From assembly GCF_018129065.1 (NCBI RefSeq), contig NZ_JAAEDM010000011.1, forward strand, positions 25,721 through 89,720: a stretch of DNA of 64,000 nucleotides. Direction: 5' to 3'. Below, piece after piece: positions 17,394 through 26,799 of this stretch (positions within the stretch are counted from its first letter, which is position 1; every line of letters begins with the position of its first letter). The stretch is from Neoroseomonas soli (lineage in GTDB: Bacteria; Pseudomonadota; Alphaproteobacteria; Acetobacterales; Acetobacteraceae). The notes under the pieces are model-generated. The model was not told where the DNA came from and did no database searches. It saw only the letters and a list, made by a program, of their open reading frames with translations. A program made the position numbers and the translations under genes.

Positions 17394-18614
17394 ATGGTCG
17401 CCATTCGTCGCCGCCCCTTGCTGGGCGGGCTCGCCGCCGCTGCCGTCGCGCCGCGCTTCGCCGCGGCCCAGGGAGGCGAGATCAAGTTCGGCGCCCTCTA
17501 TCCCTTCTCCGGCGGCCTGGCCCTGCTGGGCGACGAGAGCTTCCGCGGCCTGGAAGTGGCCGTCGAGGAGCGCAATGCCGCCGGCGGCGTGCTCGGCCGG
17601 CAGGTCCGCCTGATGAAGGGCGACGCGGTGGACCAGAACCAGGCGATCGGCGAGGTCCGCCGCCTGATGTCCGTCGAGCGCGTCGTCGCCGTGTTCGGCA
17701 CCTACGCCTCCCCCCTCGCCTTCGCCGCGACCCAGGTGACCGAGCTGCAGGGCGTGCCGTATTTCGAGATGGGTGCGATCTCCGACCCCATCACCGAGCG
17801 CGGCTTCCGCTACGTCTTCCGCACCTGCCCGCGGTCTTCCGACTTCGGCGCCGCGACGGTCGGCGGCATCGTCGATGCGCTGGCGCCGGCCTATGGCATC
17901 GATCCGAAGACGCTGAAGATCGCGATCCTCCATGAGGACGCGCTCTACGGCCAGACCGTGAGCGGCTTCCAGGAAGCGCAGATCCGCCAGCGCGGGCTGA
18001 ACCAGGTCGAGAAGCTCGCCTATTCGGCGCGGTCGGTCGATCTGTCTTCCGTCATCCAGCGCCTGCGCGGCGTGAACGCCGACATCGTGCTGCACACCGG
18101 CTACCAGAACGACATCGTGCTGTTCTTCCGCGGCATGCAGGAAGCCAACTGGAAGCCGCGCATGGTGATCGGCTCCGGCGCCGGCTACTCGCTGACCGAC
18201 ACCGCGCGCGCCGTCGGCCCGGCCTTCGATGGCGTGATGAACGTGGACTTCACCCAGTTCGCGGTGAACGAGCAGTACGCGCCGGGCGTCGCCGCCTTCG
18301 TCGAGCTCTACAAGCGGCGCTATGGCTCCGACCCGCGCTCGGGGCATTCGCTGGCCAACTATTTCGGCGCGCGGGTCTACCTCGATGCCGTGCAGCGCGC
18401 CGGCGGGACCGACAAGGACCGCATCCGCACCGCGGTGCTGGCGACCGACGTGGCGGAAGGCACCACGCCGACCGGCTGGGGCGTGCGCTTCGACGAGCGT
18501 GGGCAGAACACCCGCGTGCGACCCTTCCTGCTGCAGTGGCAGGGCGGGCGCCAGGTCACGGTCTTCCCGGCCCAGGCAGCGGTGGCGCAGCTGCGGCCGC
18601 AAATGGGCGCGTAA
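17394..18614 (+). CDS. LIV-type ABC transporter periplasmic binding protein
   Basis: 406 residues with an arginine-rich export signal (MVAIRRRPLLGGLAAAAVAP, cleavage near FAAAQ). The mature part shows the type-I periplasmic fold: IKFGALYPFSGGLALLGDES and the LMSVERVVAVFGTY strand. This family serves branched-chain amino acids but also amides, aromatics and other acids, so the ligand is not assured. Start supported by GGAGGAAG at 17383-17390. An intrinsic terminator follows its stop, which should raise its level relative to the membrane genes. Confidence 0.88.
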   Translation: MVAIRRRPLLGGLAAAAVAPRFAAAQGGEIKFGALYPFSGGLALLGDESFRGLEVAVEERNAAGGVLGRQVRLMKGDAVDQNQAIGEVRRLMSVERVVAVFGTYASPLAFAATQVTELQGVPYFEMGAISDPITERGFRYVFRTCPRSSDFGAATVGGIVDALAPAYGIDPKTLKIAILHEDALYGQTVSGFQEAQIRQRGLNQVEKLAYSARSVDLSSVIQRLRGVNADIVLHTGYQNDIVLFFRGMQEANWKPRMVIGSGAGYSLTDTARAVGPAFDGVMNVDFTQFAVNEQYAPGVAAFVELYKRRYGSDPRSGHSLANYFGARVYLDAVQRAGGTDKDRIRTAVLATDVAEGTTPTGWGVRFDERGQNTRVRPFLLQWQGGRQVTVFPAQAAVAQLRPQMGA

Positions 18615-18631
18615 GAGAACGCGGGAAAGGG

Positions 18632-18653
18632 GGGCGGCTTCGGCCGCCCTTTT
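18632..18653 (+). terminator. Intercistronic intrinsic terminator with UUCG tetraloop
   Basis: GGGCGGC (18632-18638), loop TTCG, then GCCGCCC (18643-18649) followed by TTTT. It is a textbook Rho-independent shape, located between the binding-protein stop and the LivH ATG at 18660, only six bases before that start. Partial read-through would give much more binding protein than permease. No purine-rich ribosome site precedes the LivH ATG. Confidence 0.7.
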
Positions 18654-18659
18654 CGCATC

Positions 18660-19532
18660 ATGGACATCCTCCTCCAGCTCATCGCCAACGGTGCGCTGCT
18701 CGGCGGCGTCTTCGCGCTGATCAGCATCGGGCTGACCCTCATCTTCGGCATCGTGCGCGTGGTGAACTTCGCGCATGGCGAATTCCTGATGGTCGGGCTC
18801 TACGCCACCTGGATCATGGCGAGCCAGCTCGGCCTGCATCCCTACGTCGCGGCGCTGCCGCTCGCGGTGGTGTTCTTCTTCCTCGGCGCGCTGATGCAGC
18901 GAGCGATCATCCAGCCGCTGATGAACGCCGACCCGCATATCCAGATCTTCGCGACGGTGGGCATCGGCACGGCGCTGGCGAATGGCGCGCTGATGCTGTT
19001 CTCGGCGGACCTGCGCAGCGTGGACCTGCCCTGGGCGCGGCAGGCGACGGACCTGTGGGGGATCGCCTCCGTCTCGCGCGGCAACCTCGTCGCCTTCTTC
19101 GTCTCCTTCGCCGCGACGGGCGCGCTGATCGCCTTCCTGAACCGCACGCATCTCGGGCGCGCCATCCGCGCGGTGGCGCAGAACCGCTACGCGGCGCCGC
19201 TGATGGGCATCGACGTCAACCGCATCTACGCGATCACCTTCGGCATCGGCACGGGCTGCGTCGGGCTGGCGGCGGCGGTGCTGGCGCCGCTCTACCCGGC
19301 CTTCCCGACCGTCGGCTCCTTCTTCGTGCTGACCGCCTTCGTGGTGGTGGTGCTGGGCGGCATGGGCAGCCTGGAAGGTGCCGTGATCGGCGCGCTGATC
19401 ATCGGCCTGGTCGAGAGCCTGGCCGGCTACTACATCGCGCCGGATCTCAAGGAAGTCGTCTATTTCGCCATCTTCCTGGGCATCCTGATCGTGCGGCCCG
19501 CGGGGCTGTTCGGCGTGCGGGGGAACGAGTGA
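18660..19532 (+). CDS. LIV-type ABC permease, LivH-like
   Basis: 290 residues, about eight helices. GVFALISIGLTLIFGIVRVVNFAHGEFLM near the N-terminus is the LivH signature region, and VVLGGMGSLEGAVIGALIIG near the C-terminus contains the EAA-like loop that contacts the ATPases. It has no recognisable ribosome site; the stop TGA overlaps the ATG of the LivMG fusion (TGATG). It should pair with the LivM half to form the membrane channel. Confidence 0.9.
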   Translation: MDILLQLIANGALLGGVFALISIGLTLIFGIVRVVNFAHGEFLMVGLYATWIMASQLGLHPYVAALPLAVVFFFLGALMQRAIIQPLMNADPHIQIFATVGIGTALANGALMLFSADLRSVDLPWARQATDLWGIASVSRGNLVAFFVSFAATGALIAFLNRTHLGRAIRAVAQNRYAAPLMGIDVNRIYAITFGIGTGCVGLAAAVLAPLYPAFPTVGSFFVLTAFVVVVLGGMGSLEGAVIGALIIGLVESLAGYYIAPDLKEVVYFAIFLGILIVRPAGLFGVRGNE

Positions 19533-21323
19533 TGCGGGTCGCGCTTGCCCTCGGCGGCCTCGCCGCGCTGTTTGCCCTGCCCTTCTGGCTGATCCCGGCG
19601 ATCGACCCGGAAGGGTCGGGCTTCTGGCAGCACATCTTCGTCACGATCTTCGTCTTCGCGGCGATGGCCTGCGCGTGGAACATCCTCGGCGGCTTCGCGG
19701 GGCAGCTCTCGCTCGGGCAGACGATCTTCTACGGCATCGGCGGCTATGCCGGCGCGATGCTGAACCAGCATTTCGGGCTGATCCCGTGGTTCGGCGGGAT
19801 TGTCGGCGCGGCGGTGGCGGTCGCCGTGGCCGTCTTCATCGCCTGGCCCTGTCTCAGGCTGCGCGGGCCGTTCTTCGCGCTCTCCACCATCGCCTTCCTG
19901 GAAGTGATCCGGCTGCTCGCCATCCACTTCAAGGATTTTACGGGCGGATCCGCCGGGCTTCCGGTGCCGATGTTCGTCGGCACGGAGATGCGCATCGGCT
20001 GGGCCTGGATGCTGTTTCGCGAGAAGGAGAACTACCTCATCATCGCCTTCGGGCTGATGGCGCTGGCGCTGGCCGTCTCCTGGCTGGTGCGCAACTCGCG
20101 GCTCGGCTTCTACCTGGTCGCGGTGCGGGAACGCGAGGACGCGGCGCGCGCCGTGGGCGTGAACGCGACCGGCGTGAAGCTCGCGGCCTTCGCGATCTCG
20201 GCGGCGCTGACCTCGCTGGTCGGCACCTTCCACGGCATCTACCTGAACTTCATCGACCCGGAGACGATGTTCTCCCTGCCCACCGCGATCCAGGTGGCGA
20301 TGTTCGCGTTGATCGGCGGCCTCGGCACCGTCACCGGCCCGATCTGGGGCACGCTGCTGGTGGTGCCGATCGCGGAAGCCGCGCGCGGCTGGCTGGGTGC
20401 CGCGGCGAACGGGTTGCACGGGCTGGTCTATGGCCTCGTGCTGGTCGGGGTGGTGCTGACCATGCCGAAGGGGTTGGTGGGCTCGATCGGTCCCTGGCTG
20501 AAGCGGCGCTTCGGCGGCGTGGCGGAGGTGGATAGCGCGGCGCGCATCCAGCCGCCGGCACCGGCCGCCCCCGGCGAGGAACGCCCGCCGGTGGGCGAGC
20601 CACTGCTCGAGGCCCGCAACCTGGTGAAGAAGTTCGGCGGCCTGGTGGCGACCAGCGATGTCTCCATCACGCTGCGCGAGGGCGAGGTGCTCGGCGTCAT
20701 CGGCCCCAACGGCGCGGGGAAGACGACGCTGTTCAACCTGCTTTCGGGCTTCCTGCCGCCAAGTTCGGGCGGGGTGCGCGTGCGGCTGGCGGATGGCGCC
20801 TGGGTCTCGCCCAATTCGCCGCACGGCTTTGCGGCGGCGGGTGTCGCGCGCACCTTCCAGATCGTGCAGCCCTTCACCGGGCTGAGCGTGCGGGAGAACA
20901 TCATGCTCGGCGCCTTCCACGGCACGCGCAGCGCGGTGGAAGCACGACGCATCGCCGAGGAAGTGGCGGCGACGGTCGGGTTGACCGGTCTGCTGGACGC
21001 GGAGGCGCGCAGCCTGACGGTAGGCGGCGCCAAGCGGCTGGAAGTGGCCCGCGCGCTGGCCATGAAGCCGCGCGTGCTGCTGCTGGACGAGGTGATGGCC
21101 GGCCTCAACCCGGCCGACGTGCAGCAGGCGGTGGAACTGATCAAGCGGGTGCGCGACAGCGGCGTTTCCGTCATCGCCATCGAGCACGTCATGGCCGCGG
21201 TGATGGCGCTGTCGGACCACATCGTCGTCATCAACTCGGGCAGGCTGATCGCGGAGGGGCCGCCATCCGAGATCGCGCGCAACCCCGCGGTGATCGAGGC
21301 CTATCTCGGCGAGGAATACGCCC

Positions 21324-21337
<14 letters not shown>
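19532..21337 (+). CDS. Fused LivM permease and LivG ATPase
   Basis: 601 residues in one uninterrupted frame. Residues 1 to about 330 are a LivM-type permease (GGFAGQLSLGQTIFYGIG motif near residue 50, GGLGTVTGPIWGTLL near 260). A Pro/Ala-rich linker (residues about 335-355) leads to a LivG ATPase with Walker A GPNGAGKTT near 391, a diverged signature LTVGGAKRLE near 496, Walker B LLLDEVMAGLNP near 515, and switch histidine in AIEHVM. LivM and LivG are usually separate proteins. Start overlaps the LivH stop; the end overlaps livF by 14 bp. Confidence 0.92.
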
Positions 21338-22020
<683 letters not shown>

Positions 22021-22028
<8 letters not shown>

Positions 22029-22776
22029 GCCGATCTCCCCGCTGCCGCCGCCCGGCACGCGCGTGCTGGTGACGGGTGGCGCGCGGGGGATCGGGCGGGC
22101 GGTCGCGGATGCCTTTGCCGCGCGCGGCGCGCGGGTGTGCATCCTGGATCGCGATACGGTGCCGGATACGCCGGAAGGATGGCTCCGCGTCGCCGGCAAC
22201 GTCGCCGACGCCGCCGAGGTCGAAGCGGCCTTCGCGGCCATGGATGCAGCCTGGGGCGGCGTGGATGTCGCCTTGGCGAATGCAGGCTTCTCGATGAACA
22301 CGCCGACGCTCGACCTGTCGGTCGAGGACTGGCGGCGGACCGTGGACGTGAACCTGACCGGCGCCTTCCTGACCGCGCAGGCGGCGGGGCGGCGCATGGT
22401 GCGGGACGGCGCCGGGCTGATCCTGTTCACGTCATCGCTCTACGGCACGATCGGCGGGGCGGAGCGGGCGGCCTATTGCTCGACCAAGGCGGCGGTGGCG
22501 AATCTCGCGCGATCCCTCGCCTGCGAATGGGGACCACGCGGGGTGCGGGTGAATGCGCTGGCGCCCGGCTACACCGAGACCACGCTCGTCAGCGACCTGG
22601 TCGCGCGCGGGCGGCTCGACCCGGCTGCGCTGACGGCGCGTGCGCCGCTGCGGCGGCTGGTGCAGCCTGAGGAGGTCGCCGCCCTCGCCTGCTTCCTCGC
22701 CTCCCCCGCCGCCTCGGCGATCACCGGCGCGGTGCTGCCGGTGGATGCCGGATGGACCGCCAACGGAGCGCCCTGA
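22021..22776 (+). CDS. SDR oxidoreductase within the LIV/E1 operon
   Basis: 251 residues from GTG 22021, which lies within the last codons of livF. Motifs: TGGARGIGRA for the cofactor, ANAGFS in place of NNAG, Ser in TSSLYG and YCSTKA for the Tyr-Lys pair, then TGAVLPVDAGW. The LDRDT segment after strand two suggests NAD(H). Because it is coupled to the transporter genes, it likely oxidises or reduces the imported compound or its first product; this is inference from context. Confidence 0.88.
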
Positions 22777-22777
22777 C

Positions 22778-24910
22778 ATGCCGCAGACCACACCGCTCCA
22801 GCCTTCCGCCCCCTGCGTCCGGCTGACGACCACGGATGCGGACTGGGATGCGCTTTCGCCCGACGAAGCCCGCGCCCTCTGGTGGTCCATGCAGGCCATC
22901 CGTTCCTTCGAGGAAGCGGTGCTGCGGCTGGCGGGCGAGACGCTGGTGCATGGGCCGGCGCATTCTTCCATCGGCCAGGAAGGTGGCGCGACAGGTGCGA
23001 TCTTCGCGCTGAAGCCGGGCGACCAGATCAACGGCAGCCATCGCGGGCATCACCAGTTCCTCGCCAAGGCGCTGCGGCATGTCGGCGCGGCGGATGCGGT
23101 GACGCCGAAAGCGCGCGGCGTGCTGCGCCAGGCGCTGGCGGAAATCATGGGCCTGTCGCCGGGCTGGTCGGGCGGGCGTGGCGGGTCGATGCACCTGCGC
23201 TGGGCGGAAGCGGGCTGCCTCGGCACCAATGCCATCGTCGGTGGTGGCGTGCCGCTCGCGGCCGGTGCCGCGGCAGCGATGAAGTTCGCGGGCACGGACA
23301 ATGTCGCCGTGACCTTTCTCGGCGACGGGGCGACGAATATCGGCGCAGCGCTGGAGACGATGAACCTCTCCGCGGCCTGGTCGCTGCCGATGGTGTTCTT
23401 CATCGAGAACAACGGCTACGCGGTCTCCACCACCGTCGCGGAAAGCACGCGCGAACCGCGCCTCGCCGCACGCGGCATGGGCTTCGGCATCCCGTCCTGG
23501 CAGGTGGATGGGATGGACCCGCTGGCGGTGAAGCTCGCGATGGAGCAGGCGGTCGCGCTGTGCCGCGAAGGCAAGGGTCCGGCGTTGATCGAGGCGGAAT
23601 GCTACCGCTTCTTCCACCAGAACGGCCCCCTGCCCGGTTCCGCCTTCGGCTACCGCTCGAAGGAGGAGGAAGCCGTCTGGCGCGCGCGCGACCCGATCGC
23701 CGCGCTGGGCAAGCGCCTGCCGCAGTCCGAGACGACGCGCATGCGCGCCGGGATCGAGGCCGCGATGGCCGAGATCGTCGCCGATTTCACCGAACCCGCC
23801 GGCAATGCCCGCCGCATCCGTCCCGCGCTGTGGCCCGATCCGGCGACGAAGGACCAGCACATCCGCGGCGACCTGTCGGAACTCCGCGGCGCGCGCACGG
23901 AATTCCGCGGCAGCATCGTGACGCGGAAATTCATCGACTGCGTGTCGGAGGTCATGCACCGCCGCATGTCCACCGATCCGCGCATCATCGTCATGGGCGA
24001 GGACGTGCACCGTCTGCGCGGCGGCACCAACGGCGCCACGCGCGGGCTGACGGAGGCCTTTCCCGGCCGCATCCTGGGCACGCCGATCGCCGAGGCCGCC
24101 TTCATGGGCCTCGCCGGCGGCATGGCGATGGACGGCCGCTTCCGCCCGGTCGTCGAGTTCATGTACCCGGATTTCCTCTGGGTCGCGGCGGACCAGGTGT
24201 TCAACCAGGCGGCCAAGGCACGGCACATGTTCGGCGGCACGGCCAAGGCGCCGCTCGTCCTGCGCACCAAGGTCGCGATCGGCACCGGCTACGGCAGCCA
24301 GCATTCGATGGACCCGGCCGGCATCTTCGCCACCGCGCCGGGATGGCGCATCGTCGCGCCCGCCACGCCCTACGACTACGTCGGACTGATGAACGCCGCG
24401 CTGGCCTGCGACGATCCGGTGCTCGTGCTGGAACATGTCGCGCTCTACCAGAGCGAGGGCGAGGCGCCGGAAGGCGACTGGGACTACGTCATCCCGATCG
24501 GCTCCGCGAAGACCGTGCGGCGCGGAAGCGCGGTGACGGTCGCGACCTATCTCAACATGGTTGGGCAAACCGTCGCAGCGGCGGAAGCGACGGGCGTGGA
24601 TGCGGAAGTGATCGACCTCCGCACGCTGGACCGCGCCGGCCTCGACTGGGCGATGGTCGAAGCGAGCGTGAAGCGCACCGGCGCGCTGATCGTGGTGGAG
24701 GAAGGCGCGCAGGGCCCCTCCTGGGGCGGCTGGTTTGCCGATGCGGCGCAGCGGCGGCTGTTCGACTGGCTCGATGCGCCGGTCGCGCGCGTCACCGGCG
24801 GCGAGGCCAGCCCGACCATCTCCAAGGTGCTGGAACACGCCGCGCGCGCGACGCAGGTGGATGTCGAAGCCGCCCTCCTCGCGATGAAGCGCGACCGGGG
24901 GCGGCGGTGA
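22778..24910 (+). CDS. Fused E1 alpha-beta subunits of a thiamine-dependent 2-oxoacid (acetoin-type) dehydrogenase
   Basis: 710 residues. Residues 1-345 are an E1-alpha domain: SSIGQEG near 64, the thiamine-diphosphate motif GDGATN (182-187) ending in FIENN (208-212), and HFHQNGPLPGS-like loop residues. Residues about 375-700 are an E1-beta domain (FIDCVSEVM, GEDVH, GTPIAEAAFMGLAGG, EFMYPDF). Separate subunits are usual; fusions occur in some acetoin/branched-chain relatives. The predicted reaction is oxidative or non-oxidative decarboxylation/cleavage. No E2 acyltransferase or E3 gene is present in the window. Two bases follow the SDR stop. Confidence 0.85.
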   Translation: MPQTTPLQPSAPCVRLTTTDADWDALSPDEARALWWSMQAIRSFEEAVLRLAGETLVHGPAHSSIGQEGGATGAIFALKPGDQINGSHRGHHQFLAKALRHVGAADAVTPKARGVLRQALAEIMGLSPGWSGGRGGSMHLRWAEAGCLGTNAIVGGGVPLAAGAAAAMKFAGTDNVAVTFLGDGATNIGAALETMNLSAAWSLPMVFFIENNGYAVSTTVAESTREPRLAARGMGFGIPSWQVDGMDPLAVKLAMEQAVALCREGKGPALIEAECYRFFHQNGPLPGSAFGYRSKEEEAVWRARDPIAALGKRLPQSETTRMRAGIEAAMAEIVADFTEPAGNARRIRPALWPDPATKDQHIRGDLSELRGARTEFRGSIVTRKFIDCVSEVMHRRMSTDPRIIVMGEDVHRLRGGTNGATRGLTEAFPGRILGTPIAEAAFMGLAGGMAMDGRFRPVVEFMYPDFLWVAADQVFNQAAKARHMFGGTAKAPLVLRTKVAIGTGYGSQHSMDPAGIFATAPGWRIVAPATPYDYVGLMNAALACDDPVLVLEHVALYQSEGEAPEGDWDYVIPIGSAKTVRRGSAVTVATYLNMVGQTVAAAEATGVDAEVIDLRTLDRAGLDWAMVEASVKRTGALIVVEEGAQGPSWGGWFADAAQRRLFDWLDAPVARVTGGEASPTISKVLEHAARATQVDVEAALLAMKRDRGRR

Positions 24911-25728
24911 ACGCGCCTCGCGCCGCGCAGTCGCGCGCCTCCATCTCCGGCGCGACGGCGATCACGGCGATCCTCGCCCATCCCGTCGCGCATGTGCGCA
25001 CGCCGCAGATGATGAACACCCATTACGACGCGCTCGGCCACGATGGCGTGCTGGTGCCGCTGCACGTGCTGCCGGAGGACCTGGCGACCGTGCTCGACGG
25101 GCTGCGCCGGATGCGGAACCTGCGCGGCTTCATCGTGACGGTGCCGCACAAGGAAGCGATCGTCGCGTTCTGCGATACGCTGACCGACGCGGCCCGCGAA
25201 GTCGGCGCGGTGAACGTCGTCCGGCGCGAGGCCGATGGCCGGCTCACCGGCGGGCAGTTCGACGGCGAGGGATTCATCGCCGGGCTGCGCGACGCCGGGC
25301 ATGAGGTCGCCGGCCGCGCGGTGGTCATGGCGGGTGCGGGCGGCGCCGGGGCGGGCCTTGCCTTCGCCTTCGCCCGGCACGGCGCCGCACGGCTGACCAT
25401 CCACAACCGCACCATGGCGAAGGCGGAGCAGCTCGCCGCGCGGGTGCGCGCCGCCTACCCCGCCTGCGACGCGCGCGCGGGCAGCGCCGATCCCTCGGGC
25501 CATGACATCGTGGCGAACGCGACCTCCCTCGGCATGAAGGACGGCGATGCGCTGCCGCTCGACGTCACGCGCCTCGCCCCGCCGATGCTGGCGGCGGAGG
25601 TCATCATGACGCCGGAGGTGACGCCCTTCCTGGCCGAAGCCACGAAGCGCGGCTGCGCGACCCATGGCGGCAAGCCGATGCTCGCCGCCCAGATCCCGCT
25701 GCTCGCGCGCTTCATGGGCGCCGGCTGA
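24907..25728 (+). CDS. Shikimate-dehydrogenase-like protein (AroE fold, altered substrate motif)
   Basis: 273 residues from a GTG overlapping the E1 stop (GTGA). The catalytic lysine is in TVPHKEAI (Lys82), AVNVV is conserved, and the Rossmann loop is AGAGGAGAGLAFA. However the substrate loops differ from true AroE: the first reads AHPVAHVRTPQ (S-x-S positions replaced) and the NTDG motif reads QFDG with Asp119 kept. It is therefore likely a paralogue acting on another hydroxy/keto acid. It is the last gene of the transporter operon and abuts the convergent Bug gene with no gap. Confidence 0.75.
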   Translation: MNAPRAAQSRASISGATAITAILAHPVAHVRTPQMMNTHYDALGHDGVLVPLHVLPEDLATVLDGLRRMRNLRGFIVTVPHKEAIVAFCDTLTDAAREVGAVNVVRREADGRLTGGQFDGEGFIAGLRDAGHEVAGRAVVMAGAGGAGAGLAFAFARHGAARLTIHNRTMAKAEQLAARVRAAYPACDARAGSADPSGHDIVANATSLGMKDGDALPLDVTRLAPPMLAAEVIMTPEVTPFLAEATKRGCATHGGKPMLAAQIPLLARFMGAG

Positions 25729-26697
25729 TCAGTCGATGCGGATCCCCGCCTCGCGGATGATGCCTTCCCACTTCGCGCGCTCGGAAACCATCCAGGCGGC
25801 GGCGCGGGCGGGCGAGCTGTCGGGCTCGAGGCGCATGGCGAGTTCGGCGAGGCGCGCCTGCGTGGCGCGTTCCGCGGCCACCTTGCCGAAGGCCTGCGCG
25901 ATCGTGTCCACCACCGGCGCGGGCGTGCCCGAGGGCGCCAGCACCATGTGCCAGGTATAGGCTTCGAGGCCCGGGAACCCGGCCTCGGCCGTGGTCGGCA
26001 CGTCCGGCAGTTGCGGCAGGCGCTGGCTGTCCATCACCGCGAGCGCGCGCGTCTCCCCGCGCTGCACGAAGGGCAGCGTGGAGGTGGCGACGTCCACGAT
26101 GAGGGGAATGGTGCCGTTCAGCACGTCCGGCATCGCCGCCGCGGTGCCGCGGTAGGGCACGTGGTTGGCGCGCACCCCGGCGCGGCGGAGCAGCAGTTCG
26201 GCCGCGAGGTGCAGGGCGCCGCCATTGCCGCTGCTGGCGTAGTCGTGCTGGCCCGGCTCCTTGCGCAGCTTCTCGACCAGTTCCTGCAGCGTCCGGACCG
26301 GGAAGTCCTTGTTCACCGTGATCACCATCGGGATCACGCCGACCAGGGTGACGGGGGTGAAGTCCGCCACCGGGTCGAAGGGCAGGCGCGGGAAGAGCGC
26401 CCCCAGCACCGAATGCGCGACCGTGGTGTAGAGCAGCGTCTGCCCGTCCTTCGGCGCCTTGGCGACGGCATCGGTGCCGACCACCACGCCGGCGCCGGTG
26501 CGGTTCTCGACGATCACGCGCTGCGGCAGGGCCTTGGAGAGTTCCTCGGCGAAGAGGCGCGCGGGAATGTCGGTCGGGCCGCCGGCGGCGAAGGGCACCA
26601 CCAGGCGGACCGGCTGGGTCGGCCAGGACTGGGCGCGTGCGGCAACGGGGGCAAGGGCCGCGGCGGCGCCGAAGCCCAGCAGGTGACGACGGTTCAT
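25729..26697 (-). CDS. Bug/TctC-family periplasmic solute-binding protein (2 of 6)
   Basis: 322 residues, signal peptide MNRRHLLGFGAAAAL with cleavage near AARAQ. Signature WPTQPVRLVVPFAAGGPTD and VENRTGAGVVVGTD follow; HVPYRGTAAAMPD forms the second ligand loop. It is closely similar along its length to the neighbouring gene 3 of 6, including LLYTTVAHSVLGALFP and DYASSGNGGA, so the pair arose by tandem duplication. Its stop abuts that of the AroE-like gene in the palindrome TGATCA. No TctAB partner nearby. Confidence 0.9.
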   Translation of the reverse strand: MNRRHLLGFGAAAALAPVAARAQSWPTQPVRLVVPFAAGGPTDIPARLFAEELSKALPQRVIVENRTGAGVVVGTDAVAKAPKDGQTLLYTTVAHSVLGALFPRLPFDPVADFTPVTLVGVIPMVITVNKDFPVRTLQELVEKLRKEPGQHDYASSGNGGALHLAAELLLRRAGVRANHVPYRGTAAAMPDVLNGTIPLIVDVATSTLPFVQRGETRALAVMDSQRLPQLPDVPTTAEAGFPGLEAYTWHMVLAPSGTPAPVVDTIAQAFGKVAAERATQARLAELAMRLEPDSSPARAAAWMVSERAKWEGIIREAGIRID

Positions 26698-26717
26698 GAG
26701 GCTATCTCCAGAAGGCC

Positions 26718-26738
26718 GGACGCATGAACGATGCGTCC
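26718..26738 (-). promoter_or_regulatory. Perfect inverted repeat in the leader of a Bug gene
   Basis: GGACGCAT (26718-26725) and ATGCGTCC (26731-26738) are separated by five bases and lie 21-41 bases upstream of the Bug start on the minus strand. A second shorter repeat, GTTAC-N9-GTAAC, lies about 28 bases further upstream. Either may be an operator or an mRNA hairpin; no binding protein can be named. Confidence 0.35.
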
Positions 26739-26799
26739 GCCCCCGTCAATTGCCGTCCACCGCGCCGTTACATCGCTACCGTAACTTTCCTGCGACCCG

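Noticed and set aside
25726..25731. TGATCA palindrome at convergent stops as a regulatory site
   Set aside because: It is simply the two abutting stop codons; no wider symmetry.
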